DNA from: Sycobia sp. Sy_11
Taxonomy: Eukaryota; Arthropoda; Insecta; Hymenoptera; Epichrysomallidae
Assembly: GCA_018907035.1 (NCBI GenBank)
Contig: JACCIC010000029.1
Span: 266,501-330,500, forward strand
Direction of reading: 5' to 3'
Length of the DNA: 64,000 nt
The notes beneath the pieces are model-generated. The model ran no database searches and was not told the DNA's origin. It was given only the letters and a program-made list of their open reading frames with translations. Numbering within the stretch: position 1 is the stretch's first letter; each line of letters opens with the position of its first letter. This document shows positions 53,364 through 63,612 of the stretch, in pieces. The translations under genes and the position numbers were made by a program.

Positions 53364-54530
53364 AAATACTATTACATATTTTAAATTGTATATCTTATTA
53401 TATTTCCCAAATTATATATTTTATTATATATTTATATTATATACATTATTATATATTGTAACGGGGTTCCTAGACGCAACGGGGGGGATACGTGCCCGAA
53501 ATTAATTATTCTATCAATTTAATATCTATCCGGTATTAAGCTCCCGTTAATAGGGAGGAAGGGTTCCTCTACCGGTTAGGTTAATTTATACTTAACCTTT
53601 TTTGATCGTAGGAACCTTCGAAATTATCCACAAATTTACCTTTATCCGTAGGCTCCTTTTTCTTAAATTAAATATTTTATAAATAAAAATTCGTAAAATC
53701 AAAAACGAAGGAAACCGACGGATTAAAAAAACGGGATTTATACTAAAAAAAACAAGATAAAGAATTTACATATAGATTTCTGTATTAAAAAGAAAAAAAT
53801 GTTTTTCTTATTCAAAAATAAAATTATAATAAATTTTATTACCTATCCTTTACCTATTACGCATCCACGCTATACTAACGCGCGTTTCCACTTACACAGG
53901 GTGCGAGAGAATATATGTAGATCTATTAGATAGACTAAGTAACAAGGGCGCTGCCTTACGGAGAACAGGAATTACTACTACCAAGTTATGCGCGCGCGCT
54001 TATTATTCTTATAACATACGAATCTATGATGTTTTCTCTCTTTCTCTCTCACATTTATAATCCGTTATACTAAATATAACTATAAATATACTATATAAAT
54101 ATACTATATATGCGTTCGAATTATTTAAGTATTAAGTAAATATATTAAATAAAATCGAATAAGCTACTTTATATCGGATTTGAAATGAATGTGAATATTA
54201 GGAAAATGCACCAACCTTAGATATCGACCCTAAAAACTTGCAACCCAACGTTGAAAAGGGTGAATTAAAAATAATATAAACTCTCCTAACTAATATTGTC
54301 AAAGAATGTACTTTAAGACAATGGTGGCACCATTTTTATCAAAGAAGATATTTGAAGCAATAGTAGCACAGTTTTGCTAAACTCGAAACTATTATCTAAG
54401 ATAATAATAATAATCGACTGAATAATAATCTATTTGTCACCGATTCACAAAATAACTTTTTTTAAAGATAACTTTTTAGCAAGAAAATTTTCCGAACTAC
54501 AACACACAGGTTTGCTTTTATAATAATTCG
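52802..54530. other. Non-coding DNA with TA runs and a possible LTR start
   Basis: TA runs at 52802-52851 and 53323-53360. At 53457 the sequence TGTAACGGGGTTCC begins a less AT-rich block with GGGGGG and inverted CCGGTTAGG-type motifs, resembling an LTR start. No partner end or coding sequence was found. The rest is AT-rich. Confidence 0.45.
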
Positions 54531-54539
54531 AAATTTCCA

Positions 54540-55015
54540 GGAATTGGAATAATGTGAATTTAATGTTACAGTCTAGTAAATTGGACAATATTTATCATTC
54601 CTTATTAAATTGATTGGTTTTGAACAATTTGTGTAGAGGGGGAATTGAGATTTAATTTATTAAATTTGGTAGTGGGGATAAGGTATATATAGATTAGAAT
54701 ATGAGGTTTAGTTTAGTCCCTGATGAGGAGCCGTAGCGAGCTCGAAACGTTGGACTGGATCTTCAATTAGGTAAGGGTCTTGGGGACAGTCAGATTGTAC
54801 TTTACTAACAAAATTTTTTCAGCTAATATTTTATTTTCAGATAAGAGTCTACGAGGCTGACTGTATACAAGGGCAGTCTGACTGTCATTATAATTTTTAA
54901 TTTTAATTTTTATTCTTTTTGTGCATTGTGTATGACTGTTAATGTAGATATGTATTGATATTATTACGCATTGTTTTCGATTGATTTGATTGAACTGTAA
55001 GACCAATGAAAAAAT
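54540..55015 (+). mobile_element. Penelope-like 3' fragment with ribozyme-like motif
   Basis: It begins inside the end of the endonuclease ORF: NWNNVNLMLQSSKLDNIYHSLL (54541-54608) matches the end of the ORF at 45131-46064. The 3' tail follows with the hammerhead-like motif (54715-54756), a GACAGTCAGATTGTAC block, CAAGGGCAGTCTGACTGTC and the end module GAACTGTAAGACCAATGAAA (54992). This is a 5'-truncated insertion that retains the 3' end. Confidence 0.85.
54715..54756 (+). ncRNA. Hammerhead-like ribozyme motif (Penelope-like element)
   Basis: AGTCC-CTGATGAG-GAGC...GCTC-GAAAC-GTT-GGACT. Helix I AGTCC/GGACT is perfect over five pairs, helix II GAGC/GCTC over four, and helix III is the minimal AC/GT. 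Both core boxes of the type I hammerhead are intact and cleavage is predicted after GTT (about 54751). A TATATATAG box lies about 30 bp upstream. The 8354-8398 copy on the minus strand is nearly identical. One extra G next to helix II departs from the textbook core. Such a tiny helix III usually acts as a dimer in known cases. Confidence 0.6.
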
Positions 55016-55487
55016 ATTTATGAATTCCTATATGTGTTATAATATCTAAATATGCTAAATTATATATATTATTATATTTTTTAAATATTATATATTACTG
55101 AATATCTTAAATATTATTATATACTTTATTTATAAAATATGTTTTTTTGTTATATATTTAAATATTCATTAATATTATATCGTGATAAATTATTTCAATT
55201 ATTGGCCTGATGTTACAATAGTTAATTTAATATTAATATATATTAATATCAAATAACGTTTTATTAACGAATGAATAGTATGTTAGCGATATGTGAATAT
55301 TATAGGTAATAATAGTTAAGTATTATAGAAATAATAAATAATAGATACAAGTGAAATGTAAATATTATATCATAATACATATAATAAGTGTTTTCAATGG
55401 TTTATCGTATTAAATATTATAAACGTTCGAAATATTGTAACGTAATAAATATTTTAAAAGTTATAAATATTTAATAGAATAAAAAAT
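55016..55487. other. AT-rich non-coding DNA
   Basis: AT-rich simple sequence with ATTATA-type runs; no recognised feature. Confidence 0.6.
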
Positions 55488-55625
55488 TGTACTTATGTCG
55501 ATTGTTCTGAATTAAATTAATAAATAATTTTATCGGTCTTACAGCTAATATAATATGTTAGCTAAATTAATGACAGTCAGACTGTCCTTGTTTATATTCA
55601 CCTTCGTAAAATTCATACGGGAATA
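55488..55625. repeat. Penelope-like end module
   Basis: TTGTACTTATGTCGATTGTTC, TTATCGGTCTTACAG, AATATGTTAGCTAAA and TGACAGTCAGACTGTCCTTG are collinear with 44938-45045, the 5' side of the larger Penelope-like copy. Here they are not followed by RT sequence. Confidence 0.7.
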
Positions 55626-56228
55626 GAATAGAATAGAATTCTACGGGGACGAATATAAACAAGGAGCTTATAAAATTAATTAATAAACAAGCCTTGTAAA
55701 AATGTTTTCTTTTCTTTTTTCGATGAAACAACGTATGTAAAAAAATTTTTTTCTTTTTTCTTTTGTTTGTTTTAATTTAATTTTATTTAATTTAAGGTTC
55801 TTATGGATAACTTCATGATTCCCAAATAACGATCAGATGGTTGACGAAGGAAAGATAAACTTACGCAAAATGATTATTGATTTGTTTGGAATTTATAAAT
55901 GTATATGTAAACGGCATTGTTCATTCCTTCGGACATAGCGCAGAAGCTGATGTTACCTAGAAACATAAATAAAAGACAGGAAATCGTTCGAAATAGGGTA
56001 TTATTTTTCCAGCGTATAAAATAAATGTTGCAATTTGTTTATAATTTTTTGATAACATATATATCTATATATATCTATATATATATATATATATATATTA
56101 CGATCACAAACCTCATATGGAATAACAACAAGAATTAAAACATTATGAGTTAATTGGTTTACATACGTTCTAGCAAGATCATATAATCTAATATTTCGAT
56201 AAGTATTTTAAAGATTGCTATCTGTGCT
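55626..56228. other. Non-coding DNA before the Gypsy integrase end
   Basis: AT-rich with a TA run at about 56056-56098. If the Gypsy element to the right had a 3' LTR it should lie here, but no copy of its candidate 5' LTR sequence is recognisable. Confidence 0.5.
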
Positions 56229-57255
56229 CTATAATCGAGTTTTCCTTAGTTTATTTGTATGAACTACTCCCGTTGAATTTTGGTATGTTATTTTCGCATT
56301 ATTATTCTGTAATAATTCGAGAATTTTATGGGGGCCACTATACTCTGCTGCAAACTTATGCTTTTTGGGTTCAACAATAAGCATAACGTTATCATTTACT
56401 CGAAAAGTACATGGGTTAATGCGATTATCATAGTTTTGTTTTGATTTTAATTTTGACTGCTTAAGATTTTGTTTTGCTATGCGCAGGATTTCAGCTAGTT
56501 TTGTCTTTAGGTTGTGTACATAGTCAAAATAAGTTTCTTCGTTATATTCATCGATAACTTGATTTGAAGTTGGTACTCTAGCAATTTTGCCATATACGCA
56601 TTCATAAGGCGTCATTTTCGTACCTTCATGAACGCTAGTATTGCAGGAAAATGCTGCGCATTCTAACCAGCTATCCCAATCACGAATCTTGTCTATATAC
56701 ATTTTGAGGTATTCTTTAAGGGAATGATGCATTCGTTCAATTGATCCATTTGACTGAGGGGTAAAATGCAGTAGTAGTAGACATTTTTATTTCACACAAT
56801 TTTGCGACTTGTTTCATGAGCGCACTAGTAAAGTTAGCAGCTTGATCCGTCAAGATTACTTTAGTAGCGCCATGCACATATATGAATCTTCTCAAGAGGC
56901 CTTCGGCAATGTCGGAAGTGCGTGTCGCTCGCAGGGGAATCAATGTACAATGCTTAGTAAGTAAATCTTGAACCGTAAGTACATGTGAATATCCTTCCCT
57001 TGTTTTATATAGTGGGCCCACAATGTCCATTGATATTTTATCAAAACTGGCTCCGGGGGTGTCTGTAAGTATCATAGGCTGCCTTAGTTTTCGACGAACT
57101 AGTTTATTACGTTGACAGTGTTCGCATTTGTTTATTATATCCTGAATCTGTACTTTCATATTTGGCCAGAAATAATTTTGTCGTATACGATTGTATGTCT
57201 TTGTAATACCCTTATGTCCATTTGAGGGTGCTTCATGGATATCTTGACAATAGTC
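56229..57255 (-). pseudogene. Gypsy integrase, one frame change in the catalytic core
   Basis: The HHCC zinc-binding domain begins IHEAPSNGHKGITKTYNRI near 57240-57180 and ends KCEHCQRNKL. The core has Asp in ISMDIVGPL and Asp in VILTDQAANF (frame 57159-56737), and the expected Glu in QSNGSIERMHHSLKEY only after a one-base frame change near 56760 (frame 56732-56229). WLECAAFSCNTSVHEGTKMTPYE and the C-terminal GPHKILELL ... VHTNKLRK, with its basic end, are typical Gypsy integrase. It would insert the cDNA if the frames were continuous. Confidence 0.88.
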
Positions 57256-58525
57256 ACACGCTGATTTTCATCGAGGATTGCAATTAAATTCTTGCATATA
57301 ATTATTTTTGTCGCAGACATTTCAAATATGTCTTTTAATAGTTTTATGATAGATTTCCAAGGGATATCGTCTATTTGTTCCGTTTTTGAAAGTCTCGCGC
57401 TACGCAAGTGTAAAGTGTCACTTACATCTCTTAAGGAAAATATCGCTTCGCGTAAAATTTCATAATCAGTGCGAATATGTGTGTTTTCTTTAATTACAAG
57501 ACCAATGAAAATTTTATTTTTTGTTAAGGGATTCTGCGTCACCTTAGCTCGTCCTAGCATTAAATCTGTAAGGTTTGGAAACCTGTTGTTCGCGACGAGC
57601 GAATTCGCGCCGGTGCACAGTGGTTCATTTTTTAAAGTTATGAAATAAATTAGGTTATCTCCGTTCATGGTAAACAAGTCACGCGATTCTATTATATTTG
57701 TTGTGATCCTTCCTATCCTACGATTTTCGTTCGAATTTATTTCATATTCTATATCCTCAGGGGAGTTAGTATCGGTGGTGTCTTTAGACATATCAGGACT
57801 ATTATTAGCAGTTGTAAGGGATGTTGTTGGATTCTTACATTTAGCTGGTTCGCTTGTGCATGTATGTTGTCGTTTGGATCTACGTAGAGAACCTTCTATC
57901 GAATTGTTAAAATTTCTACGTTTTCTCGTTATATTGACTGATTTTATGATTTCGGGCGGATTTCTTGAAAGGGCGTCTGCCACGTAATTCATCTTACCAG
58001 GTGAATACTCAATAATAAAATCATAAACATCCGTTAATTTAAAATACCAGCGTTTAAGTCGTGAAGTGCAGTCTTTAACATTTTGTAACCATATTAATGG
58101 TCGATGATCTGTAACGAATACAAACTGGCGTCCATAGACACAGTATTTAAATTGCTCTGCACAGTAAAGCATAGCCAAAAGTTCCTTTTCTATTGTGCTG
58201 TATTTCTCTTCCGCAGGGTTTAGTAATCTACTCGTATAATCGATTGGTTGGTTTACATTATTATTTTTTTGAGCAATTACTCCTCCTATAGCATAATCAG
58301 AAGCGTCTGTGGTAATTATAAAGGTTTTTTCAAAATTAGGATGAATTAGAACGGGTTCGTGAATCAGAAGGTGCTTTAGATGCTTGAATGCCGTTTCTTG
58401 AGTATGCGCCCATAGAAATGGTATTTCATTTTTTAGTAAGTTCGATAATGGTTTACAAATCGTTGCACAATTTGGGATAAATTTCCTATAATAGTTTACG
58501 ATACCAAGAAATTGCCTTATGTTTT
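57156..58525 (-). pseudogene. Gypsy RNase H and linker region, frame-shifted from RT
   Basis: It continues the polyprotein in a new frame from about 58525. Key elements are FIITTDASDYAIGGVIAQ (RNase H first Asp, about 58330-58285), STIEKELLAMLYC (Glu), FVFVTDHRPLIWL (Asp) and YSPGKMNYVADALSR (last Asp), so the RNase H site is intact. A Ser/Thr/Asn-rich linker and a less simple segment (TMNGDNLIYFITLKN, SLRDVSDTLHL) follow. Another one-base frame change near 57250 cuts it off from the integrase zinc finger. The open Met-started part is 58178-57156. Confidence 0.85.
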
Positions 58526-61500
58526 TTTTTATTCTTTGGTTGCGGAAAATTCTCTATGGCTAATGTTTTATTTTTGTCCGGTTTTATATTATCCTTTGTT
58601 ATTTCATGTCCTAGGAACGTGATTTTTCCCTTATAGAATGCGGATTTTGGCGGATTCAATCGTAAGTTAGCATTCTGTAGATTTAAAGCGAGTTTTTTGT
58701 ATTTATCGTCGTGTTCCTCGACTGTGTCTGCTGCTATAATGAGATCGTCTATGTATGCGAAAGATCCATTTCTTTGATCAACAATTTTATTAATTAGCAT
58801 TTGGAATGTTGAGGGGGCATTTCTTAGTCCGAATGGCATTCTTTTAAATTGAAAGTGACCAAATGGTGTACTGAATGCGGTTTTCTCTTTATCTTGATTT
58901 CTCATGGGAATCTGATAAAATCCTGAAGCTAAATCCATAATGGAATAAAATTGTGCACGGCCAAGTTGTTCGAGTAGATGTGAAATGTTAGGTATTGGAG
59001 ACGGAAACGGCTTGGTCTTTTCGTTCAGCATTCGAAAATCAACAGCGACTCGCCATTGTTTTTCGCCTTTTTTGGAATCGCGCTTTGGTACAACCCATAG
59101 AGGAAATCCGTACGCTGATTCACTCGGTTCTATGATATCGTCGCTTAAAAGCTTATTTACAGTCGTACGCACGACCTCTTGCAATGCTTGCGGAATTGGA
59201 TATTGTTTTATACATATAGGTAAATCATCTGTTAAAATAATTTTGTGTTCCACTAAGTCCGTGTAAGGTAATCTCTCATCGCTTGTATGAAAAATTTCAG
59301 GATTTATTTCGATAATATTTCGGATACAGTCGTAATTGTTTTTATCTGTCGCGTCTAATAGCATTTCGTTTAGAATTGTTTGTATCTTTATATCTCTATT
59401 CGTGTTCATGGTGGTATTTACATTTTCCATTTTAGATTCGTTTTTAATATATTTCTGCTTCCTGTATAAATTTTCAAAATCTAATTCGGTAAAGTCTTGG
59501 TCATTCACAGGTACTTGCGCTTGGATAAAATTAACATATTGTATCAAGTCCACTTGAGTATGTTCCGCTGCTGGAGAATTAAGTTTATCGGGTGCCTTAT
59601 TAAGCTTTTGTTTTCTGTTATCGTCTGCCTTGGAAATTCCTTTCCATTCGTTATCTGTAAATAGGTGGCCGAATATTACCGAGGTCGACGGTTTACTCGT
59701 TTGACCTTTAGCATGTGATTCTCTTTTGTACTCCAAGTCCGATTCGATTTTACTAGTTCCAGATAAATCTGACTCAGTACTCATTTTATTATTGCTATGC
59801 ATATTCTTCATTTCGATAATTTCATCAATAGAAAATTGATTAGCCGCAGAATTTATAGGTGTTCGTTTATACATTTTATTAACATACATAATTTTATTTT
59901 CTCCTGTAAAACCTTTGTCGTTTATAATCTCGTTTATATTTTTAAAATTTGTGCGAGATGGCTCAGAGGTACTCTTATGCACGTGTCCGTCCGCAAATTT
60001 GTCAGAATTCAGTTCAGAAGCTTCGTTTTGCGCGTGATTGTTCCGTTTAACTTCATTAAAACATTTTAAATTTATTATATTCTTGGTAGAATCTATCTGA
60101 TTCATACCGAAAATATTAGTCACTATCAAGCTTTGTTCTATATCATTTGTTTTTTCATTTTTATCTTTACCCTTTTTTTCAATGGCCGTATTATTATTAG
60201 GTTCGCTACTATACATATCAATTTCTGTTTCATATGAAATTTCTTTAAATTCACTAATAGTTTTATATTTAGAGTTATTTTTCCTAGGCTGAGTAGACAG
60301 TTCCGATTTACTATTCATGCCTTTAGCGTCGACTATTTTCTGTTCTTTGCTTTCGATCGATGTCAAATTACGTGTTAAATTATCGTTTAACTCATTTAAC
60401 TTTACTTTATGTTCGGCGATAGTTAATGGAAATTTTGCAAAGTTTTTTCTTGACTCTATTTTATCATTACATTCATACATATGTGGGCCATTCTTGTTTC
60501 CCAACTGATTTTTAGCTTTATTTGCTGTTTGAGTACGTTTGATAGTTAAATAATTGGAAAAGTCATTTTTCTTTTCAGAATTTTTCGAAATGGAGAGTAT
60601 CTCGTGTTCAACATTACTTATTTCAAAATTATCATCGTATGAACTTTCTTCATTAAAATCGTTTTTGCACGTGTTTCTAGTCGCTGTCAATGTACTTATA
60701 CGGTTTGCCTTTTCGAGTTTGGTTTTCTTGGCTGCCTCTGTCTCTTCGTTCGTAAAGGGTAATTTAAAATTTCCAAATTCGAGCATTTTCCGTGAGTAAC
60801 AAATATCTGCTTGGCATTTTATTAAAAAATTAGAACCGAGTAGCATGTCATATTCTATTGGCAATAAGTTATCTACAACGATAAATTCGATAAGAATTTC
60901 ATATAAATTTAAGAAACATGTTCCGAGAGTTGAAATTTTCGTTCCAGAAATTCCTTTAAGCAACGGTCTATTTATATCTTTGCGAACGCAAACGCTATCG
61001 TCAAGTTGTCCTACCTTGATTATATTAGGCTGCGCTCCCGAGTCAATCATAGCATTATATACTTTATTCAATTTTAAGTCTACCGATAAGACTTGTACAA
61101 CTGGCAGTCTGTCGTGATATGGATTTATATTATAAACTAGCTGTTGTTTTGTTTCTGTTTTATTATTAGTTAGATGATCAAAGGTGCCCTTTGAGTTATT
61201 CTTATTCTCGTTTAATATATTGCTCATTAATTTCGATTTAATTTCTCGAATATCCGACGTAATTTTACTGTCATGGTATTTAGGCACGTACTTGTATCTA
61301 TCATTTTGTCGGGAATAGGTTTCGGATATTTCGGGCTTATATATTTTTTCAAGTGGATTCGACTCTTTACTCGTCGACAAGATTTCGGAGTACGCAATCG
61401 GTATTTTGTTTTCTTCGAGCTTTCGGTATTGTTTACTACAGTAGTCTCTCACGCGTGGTTCATAATTCGGCCGCGTATAGTTTCGCGCTGAAATATTATA

Positions 61501-61695
61501 TTTACAGACCTTTACATGTTTAGACATTGTACGATTTTCGTTTTTAAATCTCTGTAACGGTGCAGTTAGCATGCCGACCCTGATGCACCGGTCTCCTGGT
61601 CGTGAATTTCGTTTTTTGAAATATTTTTCTGTTCTCTTATTTTCTTTGTAAAACATTCGTCTGCTTGGTGGCCGTATTTGCCACAGTAATCGCAT
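58486..61695 (-). CDS. Gypsy Pol: protease, long linker, reverse transcriptase
   Basis: 1069 open codons. The protease active site is NAMIDSGAQPNIIK (about residue 218), followed by LGSNFLIKC. A lysine/asparagine/serine-rich, low-complexity linker of roughly 480 residues (about 320-800) precedes the RT, far longer than the usual Gypsy spacer. RT motifs are LWVVPKRDSKKGEKQWRVAVDF, SIMDLASGFYQIPM (first Asp), FGLRNAPSTFQ and FAYIDDLIIAA (about 984). The frame ends shortly after PQPKNKKK because an A-run is one base out of register with the RNase H frame. The first ~25 codons overlap gag and would be read only after frameshifting. Confidence 0.9.
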   Translation of the reverse strand: MRLLWQIRPPSRRMFYKENKRTEKYFKKRNSRPGDRCIRVGMLTAPLQRFKNENRTMSKHVKVCKYNISARNYTRPNYEPRVRDYCSKQYRKLEENKIPIAYSEILSTSKESNPLEKIYKPEISETYSRQNDRYKYVPKYHDSKITSDIREIKSKLMSNILNENKNNSKGTFDHLTNNKTETKQQLVYNINPYHDRLPVVQVLSVDLKLNKVYNAMIDSGAQPNIIKVGQLDDSVCVRKDINRPLLKGISGTKISTLGTCFLNLYEILIEFIVVDNLLPIEYDMLLGSNFLIKCQADICYSRKMLEFGNFKLPFTNEETEAAKKTKLEKANRISTLTATRNTCKNDFNEESSYDDNFEISNVEHEILSISKNSEKKNDFSNYLTIKRTQTANKAKNQLGNKNGPHMYECNDKIESRKNFAKFPLTIAEHKVKLNELNDNLTRNLTSIESKEQKIVDAKGMNSKSELSTQPRKNNSKYKTISEFKEISYETEIDMYSSEPNNNTAIEKKGKDKNEKTNDIEQSLIVTNIFGMNQIDSTKNIINLKCFNEVKRNNHAQNEASELNSDKFADGHVHKSTSEPSRTNFKNINEIINDKGFTGENKIMYVNKMYKRTPINSAANQFSIDEIIEMKNMHSNNKMSTESDLSGTSKIESDLEYKRESHAKGQTSKPSTSVIFGHLFTDNEWKGISKADDNRKQKLNKAPDKLNSPAAEHTQVDLIQYVNFIQAQVPVNDQDFTELDFENLYRKQKYIKNESKMENVNTTMNTNRDIKIQTILNEMLLDATDKNNYDCIRNIIEINPEIFHTSDERLPYTDLVEHKIILTDDLPICIKQYPIPQALQEVVRTTVNKLLSDDIIEPSESAYGFPLWVVPKRDSKKGEKQWRVAVDFRMLNEKTKPFPSPIPNISHLLEQLGRAQFYSIMDLASGFYQIPMRNQDKEKTAFSTPFGHFQFKRMPFGLRNAPSTFQMLINKIVDQRNGSFAYIDDLIIAADTVEEHDDKYKKLALNLQNANLRLNPPKSAFYKGKITFLGHEITKDNIKPDKNKTLAIENFPQPKNKKKHKAISWYRKLL

Positions 61696-62786
61696 GTCCG
61701 TTTAGTATTATGCTCATATTTATTTGTTCGATCGAAGTTCCAAGTACGTTGCGCGGGTACACGGTCATTTGTGTTTTCAAGTTTGTTTACATAATTTTGA
61801 GATTCAGGTCGAGTGAAGCGGTAGTCGCCGTGGTTTCTATCGTAGTGATGTCTACGGTTGTCGCTGTAAGCCCCAAGAGCGTTTCGGTGCTGATGATTAT
61901 AATGGTTAAACATATCAGTTCTTCCATGTTTCTTTTCGTCTCTTTCAACTTCTCTTTCCACTGCAAAAGCATCCTTAATAGCTTCAGACAATGTAACATT
62001 ATTAGGATTTTTCAGACGAAGTCTGAGCTCTGGTCTCAATCCACTTCTAAATCCTTCTAGCACGTCGCGCTCGATTTCTCGCTCATCGGCTTCCGTTAAT
62101 TCATCGTCGTTTTCGAAACGATTTCGGTCTACAATAGCGTCGTGGATGTCAAGCAATCGATTAACATATTGAAGCATAGATTCATCTCTGAGTCGTTTAA
62201 TAGAATCTAATTTGCCGCGTAAATGATTTAAAGTTTCTTTAGGGACAAAGACTCGTTTTAGTCGGTCCGAAAGTTCCCGAAATGTGCGGAAATTCGCGTT
62301 CTCTACAACTGCGTATACATGATGCGAAAATTTATTTTTTTGTAAAGAGAGAATATCACGTTCTAAACAAGGAGGCGCAGATCCTATCGCTCTTTTGCAA
62401 CTTCTCAGAAAAGCGGTTATATTACTACCGTCAAAAAGGGATACGTGTTTTAGAGCTTCGGTTACATAGGCTGATAAAGGAGTATTCGAACATGTACCGG
62501 AGGTTGTTCTAGGATAGGTTTGTATTTTTTCTGATGGTAAGTGTGCAGTCGGATTTCGTGTATCGCACTGTGCGATTCCCGTTAACATCGATGATACGCC
62601 TTCCTCTTTCTTTGTTTGCATTTCCGTAAAATTCGGTTTTTCTGTTTTTAAATTTTCTATAAGTTGTTCATGTATACGTTTTTCGTTTTCGAGTCGTTCC
62701 TCGCGTTCTCTAAGGTTAAGTTCTCTTTCAGCAATTTGACTAATTAATTCGTCTATTTCGTCGCGTGTTAGTGCTTCGCGTGTCAT
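61566..62786 (-). CDS. Gypsy Gag polyprotein
   Basis: 406 codons, open. An N-terminal coiled coil rich in Glu/Arg/Leu (ELNLREREERLENEKRIHEQL, residues about 15-45) is followed by a capsid-like region with FDGSNITAFLRSCKRAIG and LRGKLDSIKRLRDESMLQYVNRL (about 120-230). A basic stretch and one CCHC zinc knuckle CDYCGKYGHQADEC (about 363-376) follow. It would assemble the cytoplasmic particle and bind genomic RNA. The last ~43 codons overlap pol, and an in-register A AAA AAC slippery site lies 16 codons before the stop, so Gag-Pol is expected by -1 frameshifting. Confidence 0.9.
   Translation of the reverse strand: MTREALTRDEIDELISQIAERELNLREREERLENEKRIHEQLIENLKTEKPNFTEMQTKKEEGVSSMLTGIAQCDTRNPTAHLPSEKIQTYPRTTSGTCSNTPLSAYVTEALKHVSLFDGSNITAFLRSCKRAIGSAPPCLERDILSLQKNKFSHHVYAVVENANFRTFRELSDRLKRVFVPKETLNHLRGKLDSIKRLRDESMLQYVNRLLDIHDAIVDRNRFENDDELTEADEREIERDVLEGFRSGLRPELRLRLKNPNNVTLSEAIKDAFAVEREVERDEKKHGRTDMFNHYNHQHRNALGAYSDNRRHHYDRNHGDYRFTRPESQNYVNKLENTNDRVPAQRTWNFDRTNKYEHNTKRTCDYCGKYGHQADECFTKKIREQKNISKNEIHDQETGASGSAC
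61611..61617 (-). promoter_or_regulatory. -1 ribosomal frameshift site A AAA AAC
   Basis: On the minus strand the gag codons TCA AAA AAC place the heptamer A AAA AAC exactly in the X XXY YYZ register. Slipping back one base gives K-RNSRPGD, which is the pol frame. The gag-pol overlap (61695-61566) is in the -1 relation. A downstream stem or pseudoknot was not evaluated. Confidence 0.7.
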
Positions 62787-63457
62787 TTTTATGATTTTAA
62801 TCTTGAAGGTAGTTCGCTAAGAAGATGGTTTAAATGAATGAGATAAATCAGATAATAAGGCTCACAAATATTATGAAAGTATGAGAGTACATTGTTTTTC
62901 TCAATCGGAATTTTATATCACTGGATTCAAGCGAAATTCCGAGTATAAGTCGTTTTCTTGCAGAGAAGTATTGTCGATAAATTTTTATTTACCTTTTGAA
63001 TGTAGTTGATGTTAGTAAATTATACTGTATTATTACGTTCTTGAATGTTCACCTTCAACGATCGGAATTTTGTGTATTATTTCATAAAACTACACGCATC
63101 TAGTTTGTATATGCTTACTTTGAAATATTCGATTTATATAATATTTGTTTCATCAATGATTTTTAAATAGTTATAACGATCTGAAATTGGTTTGAGTTTA
63201 ATAAATTTGTCAATGAAAAGTAAGGATTTCTTTATGTATCTCACTTTATCTTTATATGTAAACCAACCCACATTGTCTATAATTCTTTAACAATTGTTTT
63301 ACTCGACTATTATGTATAATAAATTGCATTCGTCTATAAGAATTGCTCTATACCTGGAAATTCCTAAGAAATTTCCGTTCTTTAAATTTTTTTTATAAAT
63401 TTTAATATAGTTAAACACAAGCAATAAATTATGTGTTGATTCAATACTCCATTTTTT

Positions 63458-63505
<48 letters not shown>

Positions 63506-63594
63506 CTATAATATCTGATTAGTTTTGAATAAATTTTTGTTTTTGTTCACAATATACATTGAATTTTCTAATTAATTAATTTATATATTTTTAA
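62787..63594 (-). other. Gypsy 5' leader
   Basis: About 800 bp between the primer-binding-like sequence and the gag start, AT-rich with a TA run at 63461-63501. The TA tract has presumably expanded after insertion. No ORF. Confidence 0.55.
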
Positions 63595-63612
63595 TCCGAG
63601 TCGCTGTCACCA
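63595..63612 (-). promoter_or_regulatory. Candidate primer-binding site of the Gypsy element
   Basis: Minus-strand TGGTGACAGCGACTCGG begins immediately after the candidate LTR end (...AAAATAAA). The TGG start complements the CCA 3' end of a tRNA; the tRNA species is not resolved by eye. Confidence 0.45.

Noticed and set aside
56229..62786. An endogenous retrovirus with an envelope gene
   Set aside because: No envelope-like ORF follows integrase; the frame ends at 56229 and only AT-rich non-coding DNA lies beyond it.
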